64,000 nucleotides of DNA from CAYWMD01 sp964458575 (GCA_964458575.1 CAYWMD010000032.1:1-64000), one strand, 5' to 3'. Counted from the stretch's first letter, positions 43,197-52,366 are shown. Notes: generated by a model from the letters alone, not told the origin. Translations and numbers: made by a program.

Positions 43197-43889
43197 ATGA
43201 GTCTGATCCGCCTCCAAAAAATCTCCCGCCGCTACCAGATGGGGACGGAGACGATTCACGCCCTGCGCGAGGTCACGCTGGAAATCCAGCGCGGCGAGTA
43301 CGTCGCCATCATGGGGCCTTCGGGTTCGGGCAAATCCACATTGATGAACCTCATCGGCTGTCTGGACACGCCCACGTCCGGCCAGTACGAGTTGAATGGC
43401 ACGAACGTCAGCGAGATGGATGACAATCAACTGGCCGAGGTGCGCAATCGGGAAATTGGGTTTGTGTTCCAGACCTTCAACCTGCTGCCGCGCTCCAACG
43501 CGCTGCACAATGTGGAACTGCCGTTGATTTACGCGGGTGTGAGCGCCGTCGAACGGCGCCGGGTGGCGCTGCAAGCCTTGTCCGATGTGGGGCTGGCCGA
43601 CCGCATTCACCACAAACCGAATGAACTTTCCGGCGGCCAGCGGCAACGTGTGTCCGTCGCCCGCGCGTTGGTGAACCAGCCTTCGATTCTGCTGGCCGAT
43701 GAGCCGACCGGCAATCTCGACTCCAAAACCGGTGCGGAAATCATGGAGCTCTTTTCGCAACTCGCACAAAAGGGCCACACGCTCATCATCGTCACGCATG
43801 AGGAAGACATCGCCCGGCAAGCCCGCCGTATTCTGCGCATCCGGGACGGATTGATCGCGAGCGACGAACAACAAGAAAGCAGGGCGTGA
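43197..43889 (+). CDS. ABC transporter ATP-binding protein, MacB/LolD type
   Basis: A 230-residue ATPase with Walker A GPSGSGKST at 40-48, Q-loop FVFQTFNLLPR, signature LSGGQRQRVSVARAL, Walker B ILLADEPTGNLD and H-loop IVTHEEDIA. The sequence NLLPRxNALHNVELPLIYAGV is typical of MacB/LolD-like (type VII) exporters. These transporters move substrates across the periplasm by mechanotransmission through an adaptor rather than transporting across the inner membrane. It partners with the adaptor upstream and the two permeases downstream. Confidence 0.93.
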   Translation: MSLIRLQKISRRYQMGTETIHALREVTLEIQRGEYVAIMGPSGSGKSTLMNLIGCLDTPTSGQYELNGTNVSEMDDNQLAEVRNREIGFVFQTFNLLPRSNALHNVELPLIYAGVSAVERRRVALQALSDVGLADRIHHKPNELSGGQRQRVSVARALVNQPSILLADEPTGNLDSKTGAEIMELFSQLAQKGHTLIIVTHEEDIARQARRILRIRDGLIASDEQQESRA

Positions 43890-43938
43890 GTATGCAAACC
43901 GCGATCCGATTTTCACCGGCCATGCCAGGCAAGTCCCT

Positions 43939-44017
43939 TCTTAATCTTCATCTTAATCATACTTTTAATCTCCCGCTGTTCGCCGGGGACATGATTACGA
44001 TTAAGAGTAAGATTAAG
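43939..44017. repeat. CTTAATC tandem inverted repeat
   Basis: CTTAATCTTCATCTTAATCA (from about 43940) and ACGATTAAGAGTAAGATTAA (to about 44017) are approximate reverse complements built from CTTAATC/TTTAATC words. AT-rich, between the ATPase and first permease genes. Same design as the low-complexity elements at 7653, 23754 and 58658. Confidence 0.65.
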
Positions 44018-44046
44018 AGCATCGGTCGCGAAGCCCGGCTACGGCG

Positions 44047-45276
44047 ATGAACTTCCTCTCCGAACTGCGCGAGGGTCTGTTCATTTCCTGGGACGCCATT
44101 CGCGCCAACAAAATGCGCGCCTCGCTCACCACGCTCGGCATCGTGATCGGCATTGTCACCGTCACGCTCATGGGCACGGCCATCGAGGGCCTGAACCGCT
44201 CTTTCATGCGCAGCATTTCCGTCCTGGGTGCGGACGTATTTTACGTGCAGCGGTTTAACTGGATCAATCACAGCGAGGGCGAATGGCTCAAGATGCGCAA
44301 GCGCCGGCCGATCCGGCTGTTCGAATCCGAGGCCCTGGCGCGCCAACTCACCCTCGCCGCTGCGGTGGCGCCGACCGCCGACGCCATGTTGCCGGTCAAA
44401 TACAAGAACCGCAGCGCGAGCGCTGTTTACATCGTCGGTACGACCGAGGATTTTCCCTTGGCCGGCGGCATTGGAGTGCAGGACGGCCGTTTCCTTTCCC
44501 CCGCGGATGCCGCGGGGGGGCGGCCGGTTTGTGTCATCGGCACGGAAGTGGCCACCAATCTGTTTCAACACGGTTCGCCGCTGGGCGCGCGGATCAAAAT
44601 TGCGGATCGCTCGTTCGAGGTCATCGGCATTCTGGAAAAACAGGGCACCTTTCTCGGCATGTTCAGTTTGGACAACCGCATCGTGATTCCGTTGCAGCAA
44701 TTCATGACCTCGTTTTGGAACGATCCCGACCTGCAAATTCAGGTCAAGGCCCGCGAACTCGTGCAACTGGAGGAGGTTCGTGAGGAATTGCACACCGTCA
44801 TGCGGCGTGTCCGCCGGTTGGAGCCGTCCCAACCAGACGATTTCGCCATCAACCAACAGGACCAGTTCGTGGAGATGTTTCACAAGGTCGCCGGCACGAT
44901 TGCCAGTGTGGGTTTGTCCATCACCGGTCTCTCATTGTTTGTGGGCGGCATAGGAATCATGAATATCATGTTTGTCTCCGTGGCGGAGCGGACGCGCGAA
45001 ATCGGCATCCGCAAAGCCATCGGCGCCAAACGGCGGACGATTCTCTTTCAGTTTTTGACGGAAGCCGCGTGCATCTGCCTGTTGGGCGGATTGATCGGGT
45101 TGGCGATTGCATGGCCGGTGACGTTGGTTTTGCAGAAGTTCCTGCCGGCCACGCTGTCGCTGAAAATCGCCGGCATCGCGCTGCTCGTTTCAGGTGTCAC
45201 CGGGCTGATTTCGGGATTCCTGCCCGCGTGGCGCGCGGCACGAATGAACCCGGTGGATGCGTTGCGAGCAGAATGA
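44047..45276 (+). CDS. ABC transporter permease, MacB/FtsX type (1)
   Basis: A 409-residue type VII ABC permease with four transmembrane helices. Helix 1 follows the cytoplasmic segment ELREGLFISWDAIRANKMRASLTTLGIVIGI. A large periplasmic domain (about 45-285, with GTTEDFPLAGGIGVQDGRFLSPAD typical of MacB_PCD) follows, and then three helices with the FtsX signature GGIGIMNIMFVSVAERTREIGIRKAIGAKRRTI. The C-terminus PAWRAARMNPVDALRAE is the family's end. Paired with the next permease, 19 bp downstream, to form a probable heterodimer. Confidence 0.92.
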   Translation: MNFLSELREGLFISWDAIRANKMRASLTTLGIVIGIVTVTLMGTAIEGLNRSFMRSISVLGADVFYVQRFNWINHSEGEWLKMRKRRPIRLFESEALARQLTLAAAVAPTADAMLPVKYKNRSASAVYIVGTTEDFPLAGGIGVQDGRFLSPADAAGGRPVCVIGTEVATNLFQHGSPLGARIKIADRSFEVIGILEKQGTFLGMFSLDNRIVIPLQQFMTSFWNDPDLQIQVKARELVQLEEVREELHTVMRRVRRLEPSQPDDFAINQQDQFVEMFHKVAGTIASVGLSITGLSLFVGGIGIMNIMFVSVAERTREIGIRKAIGAKRRTILFQFLTEAACICLLGGLIGLAIAWPVTLVLQKFLPATLSLKIAGIALLVSGVTGLISGFLPAWRAARMNPVDALRAE

Positions 45277-45295
45277 AGGGGCGCTGTTTGATTTG

Positions 45296-46558
45296 ATGAA
45301 ATTCCGCCGTCCATCCCAGTTCGGGGCCGAAGCCAGGGAAAGCTTCTCCATGGCCATGAGCGCCATTGCCGCGCACAAACTGCGTTCCACGCTCACGTTG
45401 CTTGGTGTGTTGATCGGCGTGTTCTCCATCATCGTCGTCATGACGGCCATGCGGGTGCTCAAGAACAACATTGAAACGGAACTCAGCATGTTGGGCAGCC
45501 AGACCTTCGCCGTCCAAAAGTGGCCGGCGGTCCAGTTTGGCGGTCCGGGCGACTGGGAGAAGTATTGGCGGCGCAAAAATATTTCGCTGGCGCAAGGACA
45601 ACGCGTCCTGGAAAAAGCCACCCTCGCCGCCCATGTCGGTATCGAGGAACACTTTTGGGGCGGACAGGTCGAGACGCGTTTTCAGAAAACGCCGCCGACC
45701 GTGATGATGCTGGGCGAAACGCCAGGCAGCTTCCCCACCCGCAACTGGCTGGTCGCGGATGGACGGATTCTCAGCGAGAGCGACGTGGAGAACGCGCGCG
45801 ATGTTTGCGTGCTGGGCGCCGCGCTGGCCAAAACGGTCTTCCCGTTTGGCTCGCCGGTCGGTGAACGCCTGAAGTTAAACGGCATCAACTACACCGTGAT
45901 CGGCGTGCTCGCCTCCAAGGGCGGTGCGCTCAGCGGCGAGCAGGACAATTTCGTCGTCGTGCCGATCACCACGGCATTGAATCGTTACGGCCGTTGGTGG
46001 CGCAGCCTGGTCATTCTGGTTCAAGCCCGCGACGCGGCCAGTTACGAGGACTGCGTCGAACAGGTCCGCGGCATCCTGCGCGTGGCCCGCAAAGTCCCGC
46101 CGGGCAACGAGGACGATTTTGAAATATTTTCCAACGATTCGCTCATCAAGCAATTTGACAAGTTCACGGTCGCCGTGCGCATTGGCGTGAGCGTGGTGAG
46201 TTCCATCGCCCTGCTCGCGGCGGGTATTGGCATCATGAACATCATGTTGGTTTCGGTGACGGAACGAACCCGCGAAATCGGCATCCGCCGCGCGGTGGGC
46301 GCGAAGAAGCGCAACATCATGACGCAATTCATCGTGGAAGCCGTGGTGTTGTGCGAGGTCGGCGGTGCGCTGGGCGTGGGGCTGGGGGTGGTGGGCGGGA
46401 ACGTCGTCGCCATCTTGATGAAAGTGCCGCCCGCGCTGCCATTCGACTGGATGGTGCTGGGCCTGGTGATTTGTTCCATCGTCGGAATCATTTTTGGAAC
46501 GTACCCGGCCTACAAGGCGGCGAATCTCGATCCGATCGAGTCGTTGCGGTATGAGTGA
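45296..46558 (+). CDS. ABC transporter permease, MacB/FtsX type (2)
   Basis: A 420-residue paralogue of the preceding permease with the same layout: N-terminal helix after ESFSMAMSAIAAHKLRSTLTLLGVLIGV, periplasmic MacB_PCD domain, then IGIMNIMLVSVTERTREIGIRRAVGAKKRNI and the end GTYPAYKAANLDPIESLRYE. ATG 45296 is used; the frame reaches back to 45257 within the end of the previous gene, but homology starts after KFRRPS. Last gene of the export operon. Confidence 0.92.
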   Translation: MKFRRPSQFGAEARESFSMAMSAIAAHKLRSTLTLLGVLIGVFSIIVVMTAMRVLKNNIETELSMLGSQTFAVQKWPAVQFGGPGDWEKYWRRKNISLAQGQRVLEKATLAAHVGIEEHFWGGQVETRFQKTPPTVMMLGETPGSFPTRNWLVADGRILSESDVENARDVCVLGAALAKTVFPFGSPVGERLKLNGINYTVIGVLASKGGALSGEQDNFVVVPITTALNRYGRWWRSLVILVQARDAASYEDCVEQVRGILRVARKVPPGNEDDFEIFSNDSLIKQFDKFTVAVRIGVSVVSSIALLAAGIGIMNIMLVSVTERTREIGIRRAVGAKKRNIMTQFIVEAVVLCEVGGALGVGLGVVGGNVVAILMKVPPALPFDWMVLGLVICSIVGIIFGTYPAYKAANLDPIESLRYE

Positions 46559-46761
46559 AGCGCTGGGTGTTGAGGCGGGAAGATTGCGGCCGGTAAGATC
46601 GGAAAGGGAATTTATTTTCCTGCCGGCAATGTGGCTGGATTTATCCGCCGCGTGATTTGCCTGTCCTCCATCTTCCCGTCACTGCCTTGGTCAGCGTGCG
46701 GCGCAATTTTCACTTTTCATTCTTTCCCTTTGCCCGTCGTTGGGCTATTTTCCTCGTTCAC

Positions 46762-48603
46762 ATGATTGAGACTGACATTGAATTGTTGAAAGGCATTGCA
46801 AACCAGTTGCGGATTCATTCGATCGCGGCGACCACGGCGGCGGGCAGCGGCCATCCGACTTCCTGCTGCTCGGCGGCCGAGGTCGTGGCCGCGCTGTTTT
46901 TCGGCCACATGCGTTACGACGCGAAGAATCCGCATTATCACAACAACGACCGCTTCGTTCTTTCCAAAGGCCACGCCGCGCCGTTGCTTTACGCCGCTTG
47001 GGCCGAAGCGGGTTTGTTTCCCGCCGAGGATTTGTTGAAGTTGCGAACCATCGGCTCCGACCTCGAAGGCCATCCCACGCCACGACTGCCGTTTGTGGAC
47101 GTGGCGACCGGCTCGCTGGGCCAGGGCTTGAGCGCGGGCGTCGGCATGGCACTGGCCGCGCGCATGGACAATCTCGACTACCGCACCTACGTGTTGCTGG
47201 GCGATGGCGAAATCGCCGAAGGCGGCGTGTGGGAGGCGGCCTCACTCGCCGGGATTTGCAAGCTGAACAACCTGATCGCGATTGTGGACGCGAACCGTTT
47301 GGGCCAGAGCCAGGCCACCGCCTTCGGGCACGACATCAATGTTTATCGCGACCGGTTCAAATCTTTCGGTTGGCGGGTCGAAACGCTGGACGACGGTCAC
47401 GACCTCGAGGAAATCGAGGAGGTGCTCGGCGGCGTGGGGTTGGACGACAAACCGCTCGCCATCATTGCCAAGACCTACAAAGGTGCCGGGGTTTCTTTCC
47501 TCCAGGACAAGGACGGCTGGCACGGCAAAGCGTTGAGCGCGGAGGAAGCGGAGAAAGCCATTGCTGAGTTGCGGCCCAGTTCGCGATCGGCAGCCGGCGT
47601 GGCCATCCCTACCCCCAGCCAGCTTCCCGCACCGGACAATGCAATTCCCGCGGGCTATCCAGCGCTGACCTACAAGTTGGGGGACAAGGTGGCGACCCGG
47701 GAAGCCTTTGGCAACGCGCTTGCCCGCGTTGGCGAGGTGGACAAGCGCATCGTTGCCCTGGATGGCGACACAAAAAACTCCACCTTCTCCGACAAGTTCG
47801 CCAAGAAGTTTTCGGACCGTTTCACCGAATGTTTCATTGCGGAACAAAACATGGTGGGCGTGGCCACGGGCTTGGGCACGCGCGGCAAGGTGCCGTTCGC
47901 TTCAACGTTCGCGTGCTTTCTCGCGCGCGGTTACGATCAGATTCGCGTGGCGGGCATTTCGATGGCGAACCTCAAGCTCGCCGGCTCGCATGTCGGCGTC
48001 AGCATCGGCGAGGACGGTCCCTCGCAGATGGCGCTGGAGGATCTGGCGATGATGCGGGCGATTGCCGGCAGCGTGGTGTTGTATCCGAGCGACGCGGTCA
48101 GCACCGAGAAGCTTGTCGAGCAGATGGCCCAGGCGCGCGGCATTCATTTCCTGCGCACGTCCCGGCCCAAGACGCCGGTGATTTACGGCAACGACGAAAC
48201 ATTCCCCGTTGGCGGCGCGAAAGTCGTGCGCCAGAACGCGGGCGACAAGGTCACCATCGTCGGCGCGGGCGTGACATTGCACGAGGCGCTCAAAGCCGCG
48301 GACGCCCTGGCGAAGGACGGCATCGGTGTCACGGTGATTGACGCCTACAGCATCAAGCCCTTGGGTAAAGATGTGATTCTTGCCGCAGCCAAAAAGACGA
48401 ACAACATCGTCGTAACGGTCGAAGACCACTACGCCGAGGGCGGCCTGGGTGATGCGGTAGCCGGCGAACTCAGCGCAAACGGTGTCAAGGTCACCAAGCT
48501 CGCCGTGCGCGAACTTCCGCGTTCCGGCAAGCCGGAGGAACTGCTGGCCCGGTTTGGCATTGATGCCGCGGCCATTGTGAAGCAGGTCAAGGCGTTGGTT
48601 TGA
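46762..48603 (+). CDS. tkt: Transketolase, short (animal-like) type
   Basis: Thiamine-diphosphate enzyme of the pentose phosphate pathway transferring two-carbon units between sugar phosphates. The 613-residue single chain has LRIHSIAATTAAGSGHPTSCCSAAE and NDRFVLSKGHAAPLLYAAWAEAG, the ThDP-binding GDGEIAEGGVWEAASLA from residue 147, DANRLGQSQAT, and the pyrimidine-domain Glu in TECFIAEQNMVGVATG. Wording and length are much closer to mammalian TKT (about 620 residues) than to E. coli TktA (about 660). ATG 46762 (MIETDIELLKGIANQ) is used rather than the frame's earlier start at 46657. An intrinsic terminator follows. Confidence 0.95.
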   Translation: MIETDIELLKGIANQLRIHSIAATTAAGSGHPTSCCSAAEVVAALFFGHMRYDAKNPHYHNNDRFVLSKGHAAPLLYAAWAEAGLFPAEDLLKLRTIGSDLEGHPTPRLPFVDVATGSLGQGLSAGVGMALAARMDNLDYRTYVLLGDGEIAEGGVWEAASLAGICKLNNLIAIVDANRLGQSQATAFGHDINVYRDRFKSFGWRVETLDDGHDLEEIEEVLGGVGLDDKPLAIIAKTYKGAGVSFLQDKDGWHGKALSAEEAEKAIAELRPSSRSAAGVAIPTPSQLPAPDNAIPAGYPALTYKLGDKVATREAFGNALARVGEVDKRIVALDGDTKNSTFSDKFAKKFSDRFTECFIAEQNMVGVATGLGTRGKVPFASTFACFLARGYDQIRVAGISMANLKLAGSHVGVSIGEDGPSQMALEDLAMMRAIAGSVVLYPSDAVSTEKLVEQMAQARGIHFLRTSRPKTPVIYGNDETFPVGGAKVVRQNAGDKVTIVGAGVTLHEALKAADALAKDGIGVTVIDAYSIKPLGKDVILAAAKKTNNIVVTVEDHYAEGGLGDAVAGELSANGVKVTKLAVRELPRSGKPEELLARFGIDAAAIVKQVKALV

Positions 48604-48642
48604 TTTGCGACGTTCGGCAACGGCAAGGTTGTCTTTTTTGAC

Positions 48643-48685
48643 ACCGGCGCGTCCCTGGTAACAGGAGCGCGCCGGTTCGTTTTTT
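48643..48685 (+). terminator. Intrinsic terminator after transketolase
   Basis: ACCGGCGCG (48643-48651) pairs with CGCGCCGGT (48668-48676) around a 16-nt loop that adds a TCC/GGA pairing, followed by TCGTTTTTT. It ends only about 10-16 bp before the next start codon, so the downstream gene has no room for its own promoter after the hairpin. Confidence 0.85.
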
Positions 48686-48700
48686 GCTTTCCTGGTGACC

Positions 48701-49843
48701 GTGAAAACGGTTTTCAGCCTCACTTTGCTGATGATCGGCCTGGCCGGCGCGGTTTTGGCCGAGGTGCAGAAGTGTTTTGTCTGCGACCAGGTCCTGGCCG
48801 GGAAATACTATCGGGCCGAGGACAACGTTCGCGGCGGTATGGTGGACATTTGCACCAACTGCGCGGCCACCGAGTCGCGTTGTTTCGCGTGCGGCCTGCC
48901 GGTCAAGTCCGAGGCCACGAAGCTCGAGGATGGCCGGTGGCTTTGCGGGCGCGACGCCCGGGACGCGATTCGGGATGACGACGAGGCGAAAAGGATTTGC
49001 TGTGAGACGCGCGCGGATATTAATCGCCTGTTTTGGGACCAGTTGAAATTCCCCTCCACCAATGTGGTGTTGAACATCGTGGATCAATTCACGTTGGAGA
49101 GCCTGTTCAAGTCGCCGGGGCACGGGCAGCGTTGCACGTCGGTGTTCGGCGCAACCCGCAGCAGCGACCTTGGGGATGGGCGACTCGTGCATTCGATCAA
49201 TATCCTGAGCAGTTTGAACAAAACAAAACTAGGCGCCGTGGCCGCACACGAATTCGGCCACGTCTGGTTGAACGAGAATCTGTCGCAGGAACGCAAAGCC
49301 ACACTTTCACCGGACGCCGTCGAGGCTTTCTGCGAACTGGTCGCGTATGAATTGATGGACCGGGCACAGGAGAAAATGGAAAAGAAGTTCATCAAGGAAA
49401 ATCCCTACACCCGCGGGCAACTGGACGCTTTCCTGACAGCCAGGGATCTCTACGGCTTCGCCTCGCTCGTGACGTGGATGAAATCCGGCCGGACAGGGAA
49501 GCTCGATGCCGCCGATCCTGACGGCGTCAATGCCTTGCACGCCGCGAAATCACCGACCGCATTCGGGTTGTTAAACCCGGTCCCGCCGCCCCCGGCCCCG
49601 CTGCCGGACAAGCTGATCTTGCAAGCCATCACTGGCACGACGGGACGCCGGTTTGCCATCATCAATGACCGGACGTTTGGGGTGAAGGACTTGGCCCGGA
49701 TGCGGCTGGCGCAAACAAATTTCAGCATCCGCTGCCTGGAAATCCGCGCCGACTCCGTCCTGATCCAAATCGCGGAGACCGGCGAGAAACAGAAATTGTC
49801 TCTCCTCGCGGCTCAACCTCCGCCGGGCGCGGTGGTCCGCTGA
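48701..49843 (+). CDS. DA1-like protein: LIM-type zinc fingers plus HExxH metallopeptidase
   Basis: A 380-residue exported protein (signal peptide MKTVFSLTLLMIGLAGAVLA). Residues 25-85 hold a LIM-like pair of zinc sites: C25xxC28, C51xxC54, C61xxC64 and C82xxD85. The second site fits the LIM consensus spacing (17 between pairs). Residues 183-187 are HEFGH within AAHEFGHVWLNE, and VEAFCELVAYELMD follows with Glu209, matching the H-E-x-x-H-x-W-L ... E-x-x-C-x-x-x-(A) layout of the DA1 family, known in plants as ubiquitin-activated peptidases. The last about 90 residues form an SH3-like tail frequent in Verrucomicrobia. GTG 48701 is preferred; GTG 48695 is possible. A bacterial secreted substrate is unknown. 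Confidence 0.75.
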   Translation: MKTVFSLTLLMIGLAGAVLAEVQKCFVCDQVLAGKYYRAEDNVRGGMVDICTNCAATESRCFACGLPVKSEATKLEDGRWLCGRDARDAIRDDDEAKRICCETRADINRLFWDQLKFPSTNVVLNIVDQFTLESLFKSPGHGQRCTSVFGATRSSDLGDGRLVHSINILSSLNKTKLGAVAAHEFGHVWLNENLSQERKATLSPDAVEAFCELVAYELMDRAQEKMEKKFIKENPYTRGQLDAFLTARDLYGFASLVTWMKSGRTGKLDAADPDGVNALHAAKSPTAFGLLNPVPPPPAPLPDKLILQAITGTTGRRFAIINDRTFGVKDLARMRLAQTNFSIRCLEIRADSVLIQIAETGEKQKLSLLAAQPPPGAVVR

Positions 49844-49896
49844 GAAGGCTTTACCCACGGACCGACGGCTGCTGCTTTGCCGCCGCAGGCGTGCTT

Positions 49897-50013
49897 TCAA
49901 TTCTGTTTCCAACCCTTGCCCGGGGTGTACTCGCGGCTGCCTTCATGAGACTTGCAGCCGGACGCAACCACCAGCGCCGCCAAAAGGAGGATCAAAACAC
50001 AAATCTTTGACAT
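49897..50013 (-). CDS. Small entericidin-like lipoprotein, 38 aa
   Basis: A 38-codon frame starting MSKICVLILLLAALVVASGC with lipobox V-A-S-G-C (Cys20), then KSHEGSREYTPGKGWKQN. The short basic/aromatic tail with PGKGW is a pattern seen in other tiny verrucomicrobial lipoproteins. AAGG-free leader; convergent with the DA1-like gene and divergent from algH. Function unknown. Confidence 0.65.
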   Translation of the reverse strand: MSKICVLILLLAALVVASGCKSHEGSREYTPGKGWKQN

Positions 50014-50072
50014 GGCCAAAGTTTAATCCAGATTGTCGGCACGGCAAGTTTGAGCCACATTAAGCGCACGGT

Positions 50073-50636
50073 ATGGCGGACAAGCCAAAAATCCTGAAAG
50101 GTCATTTGCTGCTCGACAGCGGGCGGTTGTCCGGGTCGTTTTTCCAACGCACGGTGGTCCTCATCTGCCAACATGACGCGGAGGGCGCTTTTGGCCTGGT
50201 GCTGAACCGGGCCACCGGCAGCAAAGTCGGCGAAATGATCGTGGCGGACCTGCCCGATGTGTTGCGGGAAAGCCCCTTGTATCTGGGCGGCCCGGTCCAA
50301 CCCTCGGCCCTGAGTTTCCTGCACACGGACAGTTTCCTCCCGGACGCGAACGTGCTGCCGAACCTGAATCTCGATCATTCACTCGACACGCTCGTGGATC
50401 TGGGCGAATCGTTTTCCGGCGAAAAGAAGATCCGGATGTTCGCAGGCTACGCCGGCTGGAGCGGGGGGCAACTCGAGGATGAAATGAAGCGAAAAGCGTG
50501 GCTATCCTACCCAGCCTCGTTGGAACTGGTTTTCGACACGCCACCCGACCAGCTCTGGCAGTCAGTCTTGCGCCGCAAAGGTGGTTGGAAAAATCGACTC
50601 CGGGCGCAGATGCCCGAAGACCTGTCGTGGAACTAG
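50073..50636 (+). CDS. algH: YqgE/AlgH family protein (UPF0301)
   Basis: A 187-residue cytoplasmic protein of the YqgE/AlgH family: LKGHLLLDSGRLSGSFFQRTVVLICQHDAEGAFGLVLNR at the N-terminus, YLGGPVQPSALSFLH and FAGYAGWSGGQLEDEM with the conserved GYAGW-x-x-GQLE motif. Molecular role is not established; some homologues were proposed as regulators of alginate synthesis, but the family is not a DNA-binding one. Start ATG 50073. Confidence 0.93.
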   Translation: MADKPKILKGHLLLDSGRLSGSFFQRTVVLICQHDAEGAFGLVLNRATGSKVGEMIVADLPDVLRESPLYLGGPVQPSALSFLHTDSFLPDANVLPNLNLDHSLDTLVDLGESFSGEKKIRMFAGYAGWSGGQLEDEMKRKAWLSYPASLELVFDTPPDQLWQSVLRRKGGWKNRLRAQMPEDLSWN

Positions 50637-50912
50637 CCTCGCCCATTCACTTCGCCTTCCTTTCGTAGAATCCCAGCTGCCCCGTGCCGAGTTTGTGTCC
50701 TGACGCGTTTGGGGACACATTTGCCAGAATTCTGGACACTGCCTTCGCGGACGAACTTTCTCCAATTGTGAACAGCTTCTGAACAACTTTGTTGCCCACG
50801 AAAGCGCGGCGGCGGTGCAATGCGATGGACTGCTGTGAATCGTGTGAATAATGTGAACATCTTTGCGGGCTTCCCGTGAAGCAACGGTATGTGATTTGCG
50901 AATCCCCTGAAT

Positions 50913-51581
50913 ATGCGCTGGGATATGATGGCGGTCGCGCCGCAGAACGGACGAATCGAAGTAACCTTGGATGGTGTGTGGGTCACGCCTCCTACAGAGC
51001 ATCACTCCATTGCGGGTATTCGGGCTTACCTGGAAAGGCTTGCATTGGAGCAGCAGCGCATCCTATGTGCTTTTGTTATTGATGGACAACCCGTCACCCC
51101 GCGCCAACTGTCCAGCCAGACGGAAACGTTCAGCCGGATTGAAGCCGAGTCCATCGCGCTCGATGAAGTGCCGCTGCAAATTCTCCGGACCGCACTCGAC
51201 CAGGCGGCGCAATTGCACAGCCGCATCGAGTCCGCCTTCGCGCTCATCTGCATCAACGACGCACCCGTGGCCCGTAAAATCTGGTGGGAAATCGCCCGCG
51301 ACCTCAAAGAGCCGTTGCTGACGTTGAGCCTGCTGCCCGAGGAGATTTGCGGGCCCGCCAACGGCCGCGCGTCGTTCACCCAGCTTCGCAAGTGGCAGTT
51401 GCAGCAGCTCGCCACCATCGTCAGCGACGTGGATGCGGCGGCCCACGCCGACACCGACGGGCTGCTGGAGGCATTGGAAAAGCGTCTACTGCCCTGGCTA
51501 CAAAGCCTCCAACAGTGCATCGGCCTGTGGTACGAAACGGTGGCCGCCGGCGCGCGGTTTGCGGCCCAAGGCGCGGCCTAG
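50913..51581 (+). CDS. Hypothetical protein
   Basis: A 222-residue soluble protein, mostly helical after an N-terminal beta part (VTLDGVWVTPPTEHHSIAGIRAYLERLALEQQRILCAFVIDGQPV). Helices 70-220 include LQILRTALDQAAQLHSRIESAFALICINDAP and QLRKWQLQQLATIVSDVDAA, giving a four-helix-like body. No signal peptide or known motif. ATG 50913, 50925 and 50928 are all possible starts. Similar layout is seen for proteins of unknown function in related bacteria; no assignment is made. Confidence 0.6.
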   Translation: MRWDMMAVAPQNGRIEVTLDGVWVTPPTEHHSIAGIRAYLERLALEQQRILCAFVIDGQPVTPRQLSSQTETFSRIEAESIALDEVPLQILRTALDQAAQLHSRIESAFALICINDAPVARKIWWEIARDLKEPLLTLSLLPEEICGPANGRASFTQLRKWQLQQLATIVSDVDAAAHADTDGLLEALEKRLLPWLQSLQQCIGLWYETVAAGARFAAQGAA

Positions 51582-51599
51582 TTGGTTCCACGATTCCGA

Positions 51600-52109
51600 T
51601 CAAGTCCCGTTGGCTGGTGGGTATTCCACGGCTTGCTGGACGGCTTCCCCCGCCGGGCGCGACAGGTTCTTGAAAACGCGCCAAAGGTAGAACGGTAAGA
51701 GTACCGCGAATAGCGGCATCAGCGCTAGACAGCCCATGGCCCCCAACAAGTAACCGCCGATGGTCAGGAAATTTATCGGCAACCGGCTCGTCACCCCGTT
51801 CCGCAAAACTTCGCCCTCCGAGAAGACATAGAGATAGGGCATCCAATTGTTATAGGGCCCAACGGCGCATCCGCAGTTTTCGCAAAACCAACCGCGCGGC
51901 GGGCATGGCGTGAAACAATGATGACAAACCGGAATTGCCTCAGGCGATTGCAAACTCCTTTCCAGCTCGTCACCCCACGGATCCGGCTTGGGCGCAGCCG
52001 CGCGCACCCACAGAACCAGCCGATAAATCCCCAAGCCCCCCACCACCACTGCGACCAACATCATCAGCAAGCCGAGGTTCGCCGGTTCGGTCAAATGCGT
52101 CGGGTTCAT
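51600..52109 (-). CDS. Zinc-ribbon membrane protein, hypothetical
   Basis: A 169-residue protein with an N-terminal helix (NLGLLMMLVAVVVGGLGIYRLVLWV), a cytosolic double CxxC zinc ribbon (CHHCFTPCPPRGWFCENCGC) and two further helices near 115-160 (FLTIGGYLLGAMGCLALMPLFAVLLPFYLWRVF). Convergent with the hypothetical gene upstream. ATG 52109 is preferred over the in-frame start at 52142. Function unknown. Confidence 0.65.
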   Translation of the reverse strand: MNPTHLTEPANLGLLMMLVAVVVGGLGIYRLVLWVRAAAPKPDPWGDELERSLQSPEAIPVCHHCFTPCPPRGWFCENCGCAVGPYNNWMPYLYVFSEGEVLRNGVTSRLPINFLTIGGYLLGAMGCLALMPLFAVLLPFYLWRVFKNLSRPAGEAVQQAVEYPPANGT

Positions 52110-52366
52110 CGTCAGCGGCGCCACTGCACCCGCAGCGCCCATGCCTTCCTTTGCTTCACCGGATCACTTTTGTCAACCGTCCGCTCTCGCTGCTCCGATG
52201 CATCCGGTGCCGCTGTGGGCAGCCGGACCGACCTTGACACGACTCACCCGAAGTAGAAGGATGCGTTCGGTATGGGACGGGCAACTGTCTTGTTAATTTT
52301 TTCTGTCCGGCTGTCCCCGGGCAAAGGACGGTGTCCATTCCTGTTTCACGTTGACGGAGGCATCTT

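Noticed and set aside
41677..46558. Macrolide resistance operon macAB
   Set aside because: The architecture (adaptor, ATPase, two separate permeases) fits the broad MacB/Lol-type exporter class; nothing identifies macrolides as substrate, so no mac symbols were given.
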